Source of the DNA: Prosthecobacter sp.
GTDB lineage: Bacteria > Verrucomicrobiota > Verrucomicrobiia > Verrucomicrobiales > Verrucomicrobiaceae
Assembly: GCF_034366625.1 (NCBI RefSeq)
Contig: NZ_JAXMIH010000006.1
Coordinates: 186,001 to 250,000, forward strand
DNA: 64,000 nt
Direction of reading: 5' to 3'
A model generated the notes under the pieces. That model saw only the letters and a list, made by a program, of their open reading frames with translations. It searched no databases and had not been told where the DNA came from. The translations under genes were made by a program, and so were the position numbers. Positions 1 to 8,278 of this stretch are shown here, piece by piece (positions within the stretch are counted from its first letter, which is position 1; each line of letters starts with the position of its first letter).

Positions 1-135
1 TATGGAAAAGTGACGCTGCCACAACTCAGCGGCACCTCGCCGTGGCTATGGGTGGGAGCACTGGTGGCTCTTATCGTCATCGCTCTCGCGATGATCGAGC
101 GCATTTATCCCCGAAAACTAGATGCCAACCTTTAA
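1..135 (+). CDS. C-terminal end of a YeeE/YedE-type membrane transporter (partial)
   Basis: The reading frame is open from base 1 to the TAA at 133-135 and gives 44 residues with one hydrophobic segment and a basic tail. The run GKVTLP, a membrane segment, then ALAMIER resembles the end of the YeeE/YedE protein at 2131-2721 (GKVMLP, then ALYAMER), so it is probably a third member of that transporter family. It ends 17 nt before the metallo-hydrolase gene and is likely in the same operon. The 5' part lies outside the window, so the assignment rests on this short similarity. Confidence 0.55.
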   Translation, partial: YGKVTLPQLSGTSPWLWVGALVALIVIALAMIERIYPRKLDANL

Positions 136-152
136 CCAAAACCCAAAACTCC

Positions 153-1553
153 ATGGCACTTGTCTTTGAACGCATCCAAACCGAAGGCATCGCGGAGCTT
201 TCTTATCTCCTCGGCGATGACAGCGACGGCGTTGCCGCCGTTTTCGACCCGACTCCAGACGTGGACAAATACGTCACCTTGGCGCGCGAGAAGAAGGTTT
301 CCATCACCCACATCTTCGAGACGCACATTCATGCGGATCTGGTGAGCGGTGCGCTGGAGCTGTGTGCTCGTGTCGAGTCGGCCAAAGTGTTTTGCAGCCA
401 TGAAGGCGATGCGCGCTATGGCTTTGATCACGAAAAGTTGAAGGCTGGTGACAAGTTTACACTCGGCAAGTCGATCGTCACGGTGCGCCACACGCCAGGA
501 CACACGCCCGAGCATGTGAGCTACGAGCTGGCCGAGAAAGATCACCCCGAGACTCCATGGGGCGTGCTGACGGGTGATTCGCTGTTTGTCAATTCGGCGG
601 GCCGGCCCGATCTGCTCGGTTCCAGCGAGACCGAGGAACTCACCAAGAAGCTGTTTGAAACACTGCGCGGGTATTTTATCGCGCTGCCTGACAGCGTCGT
701 GATTCACCCCGCGCATGCCCACGGCTCACCGTGCGGCGCGGACATCGGCGACCGGCTGGAGAGCACCATAGGCTACGAGCGGAAGTTCAATCCTTACCTC
801 CAGTTCACTGACTTCGAGAAGTTCAAGGAACATGCCCTGAGCAGCGCGCCGCCGGTGCCGAAGTATTACCCGCTGATGAAGAAGCTGAACGCCAAAGGGC
901 CGGAGGTGCTCGGCAATCTGCCGCGTGTGCCAGGCCTGCCGGCAAAGACCTTCAACGAGGCGGTGGAGAAGAAAGCGGGGGTGCTCGTGGATACGCGGCT
1001 GATGCTGGCTTTCGGCGGCGGTCACATCAGGGGCGCGCTGAGCATTGGTGCCACGCCCATGCTCTCGATCTGGGCGGGCTGGTTGCTCGAACCGGACAAG
1101 CCGATCCTCCTCGTGCTCGATAGCGACAGCAAAGTGGATGAGGTGGTGAAGCTCTTCATCCGCACCGGTTACAACAAGTTCGCGGGCTATCTCGTCGGCG
1201 GGATGACGGCATGGGACAATGCCGGACTGCCGCTGGAGGACGTCGGCCAGATGACCGTGCATGAAATCAAGGACGCCGGAACGGGCTTGCAGATCGTGGA
1301 CGTGCGTTCGCCTGACGAATGGCAGAAAGGCCACGTGCCGGGAGCAGTTCACATGTTCCTGCCGGAACTACGCAAGCAGTCCGTCGCGCTCGACAAGGAA
1401 AAGCCAGTCGCGGTGTATTGCGACAGCGGCTATCGCGCGAGCATCGGCACGAGCATTCTCAAGCAGGAAGGTTTTGGCTGCGTCTGCAACGTGCCCGGAA
1501 GCTGGCAGGCGTGGAAGAAGGCGGGATTTCCAATCGAAGGAAAAAGCGAATGA
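153..1553 (+). CDS. MBL-fold metallo-hydrolase fused to two rhodanese domains (persulfide dioxygenase-like)
   Basis: This 466-residue protein starts with a metallo-beta-lactamase fold, with the metal motif HIHAD at residues 58-62, HTPGHTPEH at 113-121, then TGDSLF and HPAHAHG. Two rhodanese domains follow. The first (about 265-355) has no cysteine at the active-site loop. The second keeps it in CDSGYRAS. The arrangement is that of CstB/Blh-type proteins, which oxidise persulfides to sulfite or handle thiosulfate in the cytoplasm. The ATG at 153 is chosen because the family begins at this point; the frame is open upstream to 42. The stop overlaps the next start (ATGA), so the genes are translationally coupled. 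The exact substrate is not shown by the sequence. Confidence 0.9.
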   Translation: MALVFERIQTEGIAELSYLLGDDSDGVAAVFDPTPDVDKYVTLAREKKVSITHIFETHIHADLVSGALELCARVESAKVFCSHEGDARYGFDHEKLKAGDKFTLGKSIVTVRHTPGHTPEHVSYELAEKDHPETPWGVLTGDSLFVNSAGRPDLLGSSETEELTKKLFETLRGYFIALPDSVVIHPAHAHGSPCGADIGDRLESTIGYERKFNPYLQFTDFEKFKEHALSSAPPVPKYYPLMKKLNAKGPEVLGNLPRVPGLPAKTFNEAVEKKAGVLVDTRLMLAFGGGHIRGALSIGATPMLSIWAGWLLEPDKPILLVLDSDSKVDEVVKLFIRTGYNKFAGYLVGGMTAWDNAGLPLEDVGQMTVHEIKDAGTGLQIVDVRSPDEWQKGHVPGAVHMFLPELRKQSVALDKEKPVAVYCDSGYRASIGTSILKQEGFGCVCNVPGSWQAWKKAGFPIEGKSE

Positions 1554-2134
1554 AGAACTTTCTGACCATTTTGTTGTTGCTGCCATCGCTTGCGAGCGCG
1601 GCGGACTTTGGCGTGAACGCCACGGACTATGACGGTGGCGCGTGGTCGCCTTATCTCGTCGGCGCGGGCATCGGCGTGTTGTCGTGGCTGACGTTCTACT
1701 TCGCCGACAAACCCATCGGTGCGTCGTCATTTTACGCGATGGTCGCGGGCCTCATCGGCAAGAGCGTCGCGCGCAAGCACACGGAGTCGCTGAAGTATTA
1801 CCAGACCAATCCGCCAGCGGTGGACTACGGCTTCGTGTTCGTCACCTGCACCATTCTCGGGGGCTTCATCTCGGCGTGGACTGGCGATGAGATTCGCAAT
1901 GAATGGCTGCACCCGATGTGGGTGGATCGCTTCGGCGACAGCATCGCGTTGCGGGGGATCGTCGGCTTCATCGGCGGTGTGCTGATGGCCTTTGGCTCGC
2001 GGCTTGCGGGCGGTTGCACCAGTGGTCACGGCATCAGCGGCACGTTCCAGCTTAATGCCGGCTCGTGGCTCACGGTCATCTTCATGTTCGTCGGTGGCAT
2101 TGCCACCGCCATGCTCCTCTACACCACGTTATGA
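1550..2134 (+). CDS. YeeE/YedE family transporter (TsuA-like), first half-size subunit
   Basis: A 194-residue multi-span membrane protein with an N-terminal hydrophobic segment. The loop motif GGCTSGHGISG contains the conserved cysteine that relays sulfur species in YeeE/TsuA thiosulfate channels. It overlaps the upstream rhodanese gene and the downstream YeeE gene by four bases each. Half-size YeeE proteins often occur as adjacent pairs next to rhodanese or persulfide dioxygenase genes. The probable role is uptake or export of thiosulfate or another sulfur compound across the inner membrane. Confidence 0.85.
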   Translation: MKNFLTILLLLPSLASAADFGVNATDYDGGAWSPYLVGAGIGVLSWLTFYFADKPIGASSFYAMVAGLIGKSVARKHTESLKYYQTNPPAVDYGFVFVTCTILGGFISAWTGDEIRNEWLHPMWVDRFGDSIALRGIVGFIGGVLMAFGSRLAGGCTSGHGISGTFQLNAGSWLTVIFMFVGGIATAMLLYTTL

Positions 2135-2721
2135 TCGATCCCGGCAAAGCAGTGAAGGAATCCAGCGCGCCGCCTCCGGGGGTGCCCGCAGGCAAGAAGC
2201 TTGTGGCCGCGATCATCTTCGGCACCGCCTTCGGTTTCCTTTTGCAAAAAGGCGGCGTCGGCAAATACAACGTCCTCATCGGCCAGCTCCTGCTCCAAGA
2301 CTTTACCGTCGCCAAGGTCATGATGACCGCCGTCGTCGTGGGAATGATCGGCGTGTTCACGCTGCATCATTTTGCCAAGGTGAATCTGGACATTCATCCG
2401 ACTAGGATCGGCGCGCAGATCATCGGCGGCGCGTTGTTTGGTATTGGCTTTGCGCTCATCGCCTACTGCCCCGGCACCGGCACGGCGGCGCTTGGACAAG
2501 GGAGCTGGGACGTGCTCTTCGGCATGGCTGGTTTGATTGCCGGCTCCTACCTGTTTGCCGAAATGTCTGCGTGGTTGAAGCGCACGGTCGAAACGTGGGG
2601 CGACAAAGGCAAAGTCATGCTGCCCGATCTGCTGCACATCCCGCGTGGCGTGTTCGTGCCCGCCTTCGCGCTGATCATGATCATCGCACTCTACGCGATG
2701 GAACGCTTTACCATCCTCTGA
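2131..2721 (+). CDS. YeeE/YedE family transporter (TsuA-like), second half-size subunit
   Basis: A 196-residue membrane protein with about five hydrophobic segments and the family cysteine in AYCPGTGTAALGQG. It has a short hydrophilic N-terminus and a C-terminal helix ending in ALYAMER. The start overlaps the stop of the preceding YeeE gene, and the sulfite oxidase gene begins four bases after this stop. The pair presumably forms a two-part sulfur-compound channel that feeds the adjacent oxidising enzymes. Confidence 0.85.
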   Translation: MIDPGKAVKESSAPPPGVPAGKKLVAAIIFGTAFGFLLQKGGVGKYNVLIGQLLLQDFTVAKVMMTAVVVGMIGVFTLHHFAKVNLDIHPTRIGAQIIGGALFGIGFALIAYCPGTGTAALGQGSWDVLFGMAGLIAGSYLFAEMSAWLKRTVETWGDKGKVMLPDLLHIPRGVFVPAFALIMIIALYAMERFTIL

Positions 2722-2725
2722 TGCC

Positions 2726-3808
2726 ATGACGACTCCGACTGCCCATGCATTCTCGCCGGGAGGCATGATCGTGCGCGAGATGGAGCCGTTGAATCTCGAG
2801 ATGCCGTTCGGCTCGCTCGACGGATTCATCACGCCAGTGGAGCTGTTTTTTGTGCGCAGCCACTTTGCAATCCCGGACATCGACATGAAGACATGGCGTT
2901 TGAAGATCGAGGGCGAGGTCGAGACGCCGTTTGAACTGACCTATGATGAACTGAGGGAGATGGAGCCGCACACGATTCCCGTGACGCTGGAATGCGCGGG
3001 CAATGGACGCGCATTCCTCACGCCCCAGGCCAAAGGCGCGCAGTGGGAGCGCGGCGCGGTCAGCAACGCGGAGTGGACCGGAGTACGGCTCGCCGACGTG
3101 CTGCGGCTCGCTGGCGTGAAGGCCTCCGCCTCCGAAGCGATCTTTGAGGGTGCTGACGAGGGCGAGATCAAGGAGCCGCCTGGACCTGCGGGCAAGATTC
3201 ATTACACGCGCAGCATGCCGTTGAAGAAGGCAAAGGACGATGTGCTGCTCGCTTTCAAAATGAACGGTGAGGAGCTGACGCCCGCGCATGGCGCGCCGCT
3301 GCGTGTGATTGTGCCCGGCTGGTATGGCATGGCCTCGGTCAAATGGCTGACGCGGATCATTGCCAGCGACAAGCCGTTCAACGGTTACTATCAGACCATC
3401 GACTACGCATACTGGGAACGCGGCACAAGCGCGCCGACACTCATTCCCATCACCGAGATGCAAGTGAAGGCGCAAATCGCGCGGCCCGGATTTGCCGACG
3501 CCGTGCGCGCCGGGGAGATGTATCAAGTCACGGGTGCCGCGTGGACCACCGAGGCTGAGATTACGAAGGTGGAAATCAGCACGGATGGCGGCGCGACGTG
3601 GGATGACGCGCGCCTGCTCAGAGAGCCGGTCCGCAACGCCTGGCGGCTGTGGGAATATGATTGGCAGGTGCCGTTCAAACCAGGAAAGGCAACGCTCATG
3701 GCTCGCGCGACGGACTCGGAAGGCCGCACGCAGCCAGCGAAACGGGACGACGACCGTGGCAGCTACATCGTGAACCACTGTCTGCCCATTGAGGTCAATG
3801 TGCGGTGA
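2726..3808 (+). CDS. Molybdopterin-dependent sulfite oxidase family protein (SorA/SoxC-like)
   Basis: A 360-residue protein. An oxidoreductase molybdopterin-binding domain carries the molybdenum-ligand cysteine (C90) in TLECAGNGR. A C-terminal Mo-cofactor dimerisation (immunoglobulin-like) domain follows, with VEISTDGGATW. No signal peptide or twin-arginine motif is visible, so it is probably cytoplasmic, unlike most SoxC/SorA proteins. As the last gene of the rhodanese-YeeE run it would take sulfite made by persulfide oxidation to sulfate. The electron acceptor is not evident, since no cytochrome subunit is adjacent. Confidence 0.88.
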   Translation: MTTPTAHAFSPGGMIVREMEPLNLEMPFGSLDGFITPVELFFVRSHFAIPDIDMKTWRLKIEGEVETPFELTYDELREMEPHTIPVTLECAGNGRAFLTPQAKGAQWERGAVSNAEWTGVRLADVLRLAGVKASASEAIFEGADEGEIKEPPGPAGKIHYTRSMPLKKAKDDVLLAFKMNGEELTPAHGAPLRVIVPGWYGMASVKWLTRIIASDKPFNGYYQTIDYAYWERGTSAPTLIPITEMQVKAQIARPGFADAVRAGEMYQVTGAAWTTEAEITKVEISTDGGATWDDARLLREPVRNAWRLWEYDWQVPFKPGKATLMARATDSEGRTQPAKRDDDRGSYIVNHCLPIEVNVR

Positions 3809-3968
3809 CGTCAGGTTTCAGCTAGCCGCCTGCGGCTGATGATGTCCCGCTCGATTCATTCGGTCTGAATCATCAATCGCCGGGTTATGCAAGGGACAAT
3901 GCGATGTCACAAGCTATGCAACAAAGGCAGAAGGAGCTGCTTATTCTGAAACAAATCCTCCTTCCCCC

Positions 3969-6110
3969 ATGAAACGCTTCACTCTCTTGCTCCTGCTCTT
4001 CATCGGAAGCGCTCACGCGGCGGAGCCGGACACGCGCATCGCCGCACGGCAGATCGACACGCTGCTCGCCCAGGATTGGCAGAAGCATTCACTGAAAGGC
4101 AACGCACCCGCGAGTGACGAAATCTTCGTCCGCCGCATCCATCTTGATCTCGTGGGGCGCATCCCGACGCATCAGGAGACGGTTTCGTTTCTGAGCGCCA
4201 CGGACAAAGACAAGCGCGCAAAACTCATCGACCAGTTGCTCGCGAGCGAGGGCTTCACGATGCATCAGTTTCACTTCTATGCGGATCTGCTGCGGGTGCT
4301 GAGCAAGGGCACTTACAATGGCGATGCGGGCCGCGTCACGGGCATGGCGTATGCGGAGTTCATCAAAGACAGCGTGCGGACGAACAAGCCGTATGACCAG
4401 CTCGTGCGCGAGCTGGTCAGCGCGCAGGGCAAGGTGTGGGAGAACGGTGCGGTGGGCTATTACCAGCGGGATCGCGGCATGCCGTTGGACAACCTTTCCC
4501 TCACCATGCGCATCTTCACCGGCACGCGCATTGAGTGCGCGCAGTGTCACAATCATCCCTTCGACAAATGGACGCAGATGCAGTTTCACCAGATGGCGGC
4601 CTATACTTACGGCGTGCAGACGGTGATGGGCATCTACAGCCCTTCGTTCTTCGGGATGCTCGCGCTGCAAAAGGAACGCCGCGAGAAGAACGGCACATCA
4701 ATGGACGACGAGATCCATCTGCGGCAGGCCTTCAATGAGATGATCGTGCCGATCAAGCACGCCTGGGTCAGTCGCAATCCGCAGCAGCTCCGCCTGCCGC
4801 ATGATTACCAATACGACGACGCCAAGCCGAAGTCGCTGGTGAAAGCCGCCACGCTCATGGGAGCGCCCGCTGAGTATGATCCGAAGGGCAATCCGCTGGA
4901 GTCATTCGCTGCATGGATGACCTCGCCGGAGCATCCGCGCTTCACCGTGGTCATCGCGAATCGTTTGTGGAGGAAGCTCTTCGGCATCGGCCTCATCGAA
5001 CCGGCGGATGAGATCATGGACACGACCGTGGCGGCGAATCCAGCGCTCATGGAGCATCTGCGGCGGCTCATGATTGCGCAGCGTTATGATGTGAAGGCCT
5101 TCCTGCGCGTGCTGTGCAACACGCAGGCTTATCAACGCGAAGTCACGCGCACGGAACTCGCCCTGGGCGAGGTTTATCACTTCACCGGCCCGCTGCTGCG
5201 CCGCATGACGCCGGAGCAGATGTGGGACAGCTTCACCACGCTCATCCACACCGCACCCGACCTGCCGAATGTGCCGCTGCGCGAGGCGACGGACACATTT
5301 CTCGCGAATGCGCGCAAGCTCGGTGAGGCGCTGGAACATCTCACGCCTGCCGAGCTGCTCCAGCGCGCCGACATCACCAGTGAGGTTTTCCGCAAGAACG
5401 CGGCGCAGTTCAAAGTGCTGCAACAAGGCATCGCCGAGGCGCAAAAGCGCGAGGACAAGGCAACGGTGAAGGCACTGGCGGGTGAACTCGGTGTCTTGCG
5501 CAAAGCAGCGATCCAAACCGCCGACGAACAAATCTACATCCCCGCCGTGATGAAACTCTCGGCTCAAAGCAAGCAAACCGGCGAGAGCTACAAGGGCATC
5601 GAAGTCCCCGGCTACCAGCCACCTGACCGCAGCGCCGAAACTGCCGCGCAAACGCAGCTTTTCCTCGCCGATGCCGCGCGTGTCGGCATCCCACCTGCCC
5701 AGCACGCCATCTATCTCAAACATCGCCAGTCCATGATGCGCCTTTGGCCCCGCGCCGCTGAGATCGACAGCCCCGCGCCTGCCGGACACGCATTACGCGA
5801 GTTCGGCCAGAGCGACCGCGAGTTCGTCGAGAACGCCAACCACGACGCCAGCGTGCCGCAGGCACTCGTGTTAATGAACGGCCAGATGCTGCCCAACATC
5901 CTGAACTCATGGTCGCAGGTCATGCTCGCCGTGAAGCAAGCCCGCTATCCCGACGACAAGATCGAAGCCGTCTATCTCGCCCTTCTCTCACGCAAGCCCA
6001 CCGCCGAGGAAATGGCCGCCTGGGCAAAAGCGCAGTCGCATGGCTTGAACACGATCCAAGACCTGGTCTATGCGTTGCTGAACTCGCAGCAGTTCATCTT
6101 TATCCAGTAG
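3969..6110 (+). CDS. DUF1549/DUF1553 (PSCyt2/PSD1) secreted protein
   Basis: A 713-residue protein with a cleavable signal peptide (MKRFTLLLLLFIGSAHA). The DUF1549 domain (about 25-235) contains a haem-type C190-x-x-C193-H194 in ECAQCHNHPFDKW. DUF1553 follows from about residue 313 and ends in the typical LALLSRKPTAEEM helix. These domains characterise abundant Planctomycetes and Verrucomicrobia proteins found in polysaccharide-degradation loci; their biochemical function is not settled. It lacks the usual N-terminal PSCyt1 cytochrome domain. The DUF1552 gene begins 12 nt downstream, giving the familiar two-gene operon. Confidence 0.88.
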   Translation: MKRFTLLLLLFIGSAHAAEPDTRIAARQIDTLLAQDWQKHSLKGNAPASDEIFVRRIHLDLVGRIPTHQETVSFLSATDKDKRAKLIDQLLASEGFTMHQFHFYADLLRVLSKGTYNGDAGRVTGMAYAEFIKDSVRTNKPYDQLVRELVSAQGKVWENGAVGYYQRDRGMPLDNLSLTMRIFTGTRIECAQCHNHPFDKWTQMQFHQMAAYTYGVQTVMGIYSPSFFGMLALQKERREKNGTSMDDEIHLRQAFNEMIVPIKHAWVSRNPQQLRLPHDYQYDDAKPKSLVKAATLMGAPAEYDPKGNPLESFAAWMTSPEHPRFTVVIANRLWRKLFGIGLIEPADEIMDTTVAANPALMEHLRRLMIAQRYDVKAFLRVLCNTQAYQREVTRTELALGEVYHFTGPLLRRMTPEQMWDSFTTLIHTAPDLPNVPLREATDTFLANARKLGEALEHLTPAELLQRADITSEVFRKNAAQFKVLQQGIAEAQKREDKATVKALAGELGVLRKAAIQTADEQIYIPAVMKLSAQSKQTGESYKGIEVPGYQPPDRSAETAAQTQLFLADAARVGIPPAQHAIYLKHRQSMMRLWPRAAEIDSPAPAGHALREFGQSDREFVENANHDASVPQALVLMNGQMLPNILNSWSQVMLAVKQARYPDDKIEAVYLALLSRKPTAEEMAAWAKAQSHGLNTIQDLVYALLNSQQFIFIQ

Positions 6111-6122
6111 GTAACGACAACC

Positions 6123-7412
6123 ATGAAGACGAACCCGCTCACCCGCCGCCACTTCCTCCGCGCCGCTGGCACGGTCATCGCGTTGCCCGCGCTGGAGTCC
6201 ATCGGCTTTCGCCGCTTTGCGTCCGCAGCAGCGGTTGTGGCGAGACCAAAGCGTGTGGTGTTTCTCGGCTTTGGCTGGGGCGTGACGGAGGAGTCGTGGT
6301 ATCCAGATGCTAAGGTGACTGGTGCGCAATACAAACTGCCGCCGGGGCTTGCACCGCTCGCGCGACATCAGTCGGACTTCACCGTCGTGCAGGGGTTGAC
6401 GAACAAATTCGCGAACGAGGCACATTGGGGCAGCACGTTCTGGCTCACGGGCGCGAATCGCTATGCGGAGCCGGGACAGAGCTTTCATAACAGCATCTCC
6501 GCCGATCAGGTCGCAGCGGCGGCACTCGGAAAAGACACGCGCTTCACCTCCATCCAGCTCGGCAGCCCGGATGCCACGAACAACGGTCACGGCCCCGGCC
6601 TCTCGCTGGCCTGGGATCAGCGTGGCAAGCCGCTCGCGGGCATGGACAACCCCGTGCTTGCCTATCATCGCCTGTTCTCGGATGACGCGATGCCCCTCGC
6701 ACAACGACAGGCAATGCTCGCGCAAAAGCGCAGCGTGCTCGACGCCGTGAGGACCGATGCGAAGCGAGTGCAGCGCGGCCTGAGCAAGGCCGACACCGAC
6801 AAGCTCGACGAATACTTCCAGGGCGTGCGCGACATCGAGACGCGTCTGTCCAAGGACGAGCAATGGCTCAACGTGCCGAAACAAAAAGCGCCGTTCGACG
6901 AACCGAAGCCAGGTCTCGCCGGACGCGATGAGATCAAGCTCATGTATGACCTCATCGTCGCCGCGCTCCAGACCGACGCCACGCGTGTCATCACCTACCG
7001 GCAGCCGGTCGGCACGCTGATCAACAGTCTGGGGCTAAAAATCGCGCCACACGACATGAGCCACTACACCACCGGCGACCGCCTGGAGGCATCGCAACGC
7101 CGCGACGTGACGCAAAGCGAACTGCTCGCCGGCCTGCTCGACAAGTTGAAGGCGGTGAAGGAACCCGACGGCACGAGCCTCTTCGATCACACTGCGCTCG
7201 CCTACGGCAGCAACATCCGCACGAGCCATTACCTCGACAACTGCCCCACCATCCTCGCCGGAGGAGGTGCGCGCCTGAAATTGGGCCAGCACCTCGTCCT
7301 GCCGCGCAACACGCCTTTGTGCAATGCCTGGCTAACCATGCTGCACGGCCTCGGCATCGAAGCCGAGCGCCACGGCGACAGTTCGGGCGTGGTGAAGGCG
7401 CTCATGATTTGA
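6123..7412 (+). CDS. DUF1552 domain protein with twin-arginine signal
   Basis: The 429-residue product begins with a twin-arginine leader (TRRHFLRAAG, then a hydrophobic stretch), so it should be exported folded. The rest matches DUF1552, including LDEYFQGVRDIETRL, the late motif DGTSLFDHTALAYGSNI and LAGGGARLKLG near the C-terminus. DUF1552 proteins are usually encoded beside DUF1549/1553 or DUF1592 partners in Planctomycetes-Verrucomicrobia; no catalytic role has been demonstrated. A paralogue lies at 15490-16755. Confidence 0.88.
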   Translation: MKTNPLTRRHFLRAAGTVIALPALESIGFRRFASAAAVVARPKRVVFLGFGWGVTEESWYPDAKVTGAQYKLPPGLAPLARHQSDFTVVQGLTNKFANEAHWGSTFWLTGANRYAEPGQSFHNSISADQVAAAALGKDTRFTSIQLGSPDATNNGHGPGLSLAWDQRGKPLAGMDNPVLAYHRLFSDDAMPLAQRQAMLAQKRSVLDAVRTDAKRVQRGLSKADTDKLDEYFQGVRDIETRLSKDEQWLNVPKQKAPFDEPKPGLAGRDEIKLMYDLIVAALQTDATRVITYRQPVGTLINSLGLKIAPHDMSHYTTGDRLEASQRRDVTQSELLAGLLDKLKAVKEPDGTSLFDHTALAYGSNIRTSHYLDNCPTILAGGGARLKLGQHLVLPRNTPLCNAWLTMLHGLGIEAERHGDSSGVVKALMI

Positions 7413-7420
7413 CTCAACCT

Positions 7421-7476
7421 GCTGGTAAAAGATTGGGGGTAAAAAATTCAAGAAGCCATTTTCATCTTTTACCAGC
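7421..7476. repeat. Palindromic repeat element, copy A
   Basis: A perfect 13-bp inverted repeat (GCTGGTAAAAGAT at 7421-7433, its complement at 7464-7476) flanks a 30-nt centre containing a second partial unit. The same unit recurs at 8309-8378 and 10782-10844. It lies 8 nt after the DUF1552 stop and 11 nt before the GxxExxY gene start. There is no U-tract, so it does not look like a terminator. Confidence 0.85.
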
Positions 7477-7487
7477 CATCGCCTGCC

Positions 7488-8273
7488 ATGCCGATTCATT
7501 GCCCCATCGTCACGAAGCGCATCTCGCAGCAAGAGTTCAAGCTCCTTGCGAGCGAGGTGATGGGGCACGTCTTCGACATTCACAATGATTTTGGCCGCTT
7601 TTTCGATGAGGTTGTTTACAAGAAGGAGCTTGCTGATCGCATGAGTGGAGTTGTGCTCGAGTTGGAGGTCATCGTCACTCACGGCACTTTTTCCAAGACC
7701 TACTATGTGGACGTTCTGATCAACAGCAGCGGCCTGTTTGAATTCAAGGCGGCAGACGCCATTCATCCCCGCCATCGTGGACAGACTCTCAACTACCTCC
7801 TGCTTCTGGATCTAGCCCACGGCAAAGTGATCAACATGCGCCCCGAATCCGTGGGACATGAGTTTGTGAACTGCCCCGCCAGATTGGCCGACCTCAGAAA
7901 TCCTCAAGTCGTGGATCGACGCTGGCTGCCACAATCCGCCGGAGCCAGCGCACTGCGCGACATCCTCATGCCGCTCATCGCTGACTGGGGAGCAGGTCTG
8001 GAGACGAGTTTGTATGAAGAGGCATTGACGCACTTTCTCGGCGGCGATGACAAGGTGCTCGTTCCTGTGCCGGTTATTGGTAACAAGGGTCATCTCGCAG
8101 ACCAGCGGATGCGTTTGTTAGCTCCCAACGTGGCTTTTAAGTTCACCGCCTTGCAGGAACGGCTTGATGAGTTTGAGAGCCAGGCAAGGAGACTCCTTCG
8201 GCATACTTCGCTGCAAACGATTCATTGGGTCAACATCACGCAGACCACCGTTCAATTCGTCACTCTGACTTAA
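7488..8273 (+). CDS. GxxExxY family protein
   Basis: A 261-residue protein of the two-part GxxExxY type. The N-terminal part has FGRFFDEVVYKKEL (the G and E..Y positions of the motif) and then YYVDVLINSSGLFEFKA, which resembles a PD-(D/E)xK-like fold. The second part has a similar segment, GAGLETSLYEEAL. The biochemical role of the family is unknown. It is sporadic and multicopy in Verrucomicrobia and Planctomycetes genomes. Palindromic repeats flank the gene on both sides, and it sits inside what is otherwise a DUF1552-DUF1592 gene pair, so it looks like an inserted cassette. Confidence 0.8.
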   Translation: MPIHCPIVTKRISQQEFKLLASEVMGHVFDIHNDFGRFFDEVVYKKELADRMSGVVLELEVIVTHGTFSKTYYVDVLINSSGLFEFKAADAIHPRHRGQTLNYLLLLDLAHGKVINMRPESVGHEFVNCPARLADLRNPQVVDRRWLPQSAGASALRDILMPLIADWGAGLETSLYEEALTHFLGGDDKVLVPVPVIGNKGHLADQRMRLLAPNVAFKFTALQERLDEFESQARRLLRHTSLQTIHWVNITQTTVQFVTLT

Positions 8274-8278
8274 CCAAC

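Noticed and set aside
3809-3968. Small hairpin AGCCGCCTGCGGCT after the sulfite oxidase gene as a terminator
   Set aside because: The stem is short and no T-run follows; nothing else was recognised in this gap.
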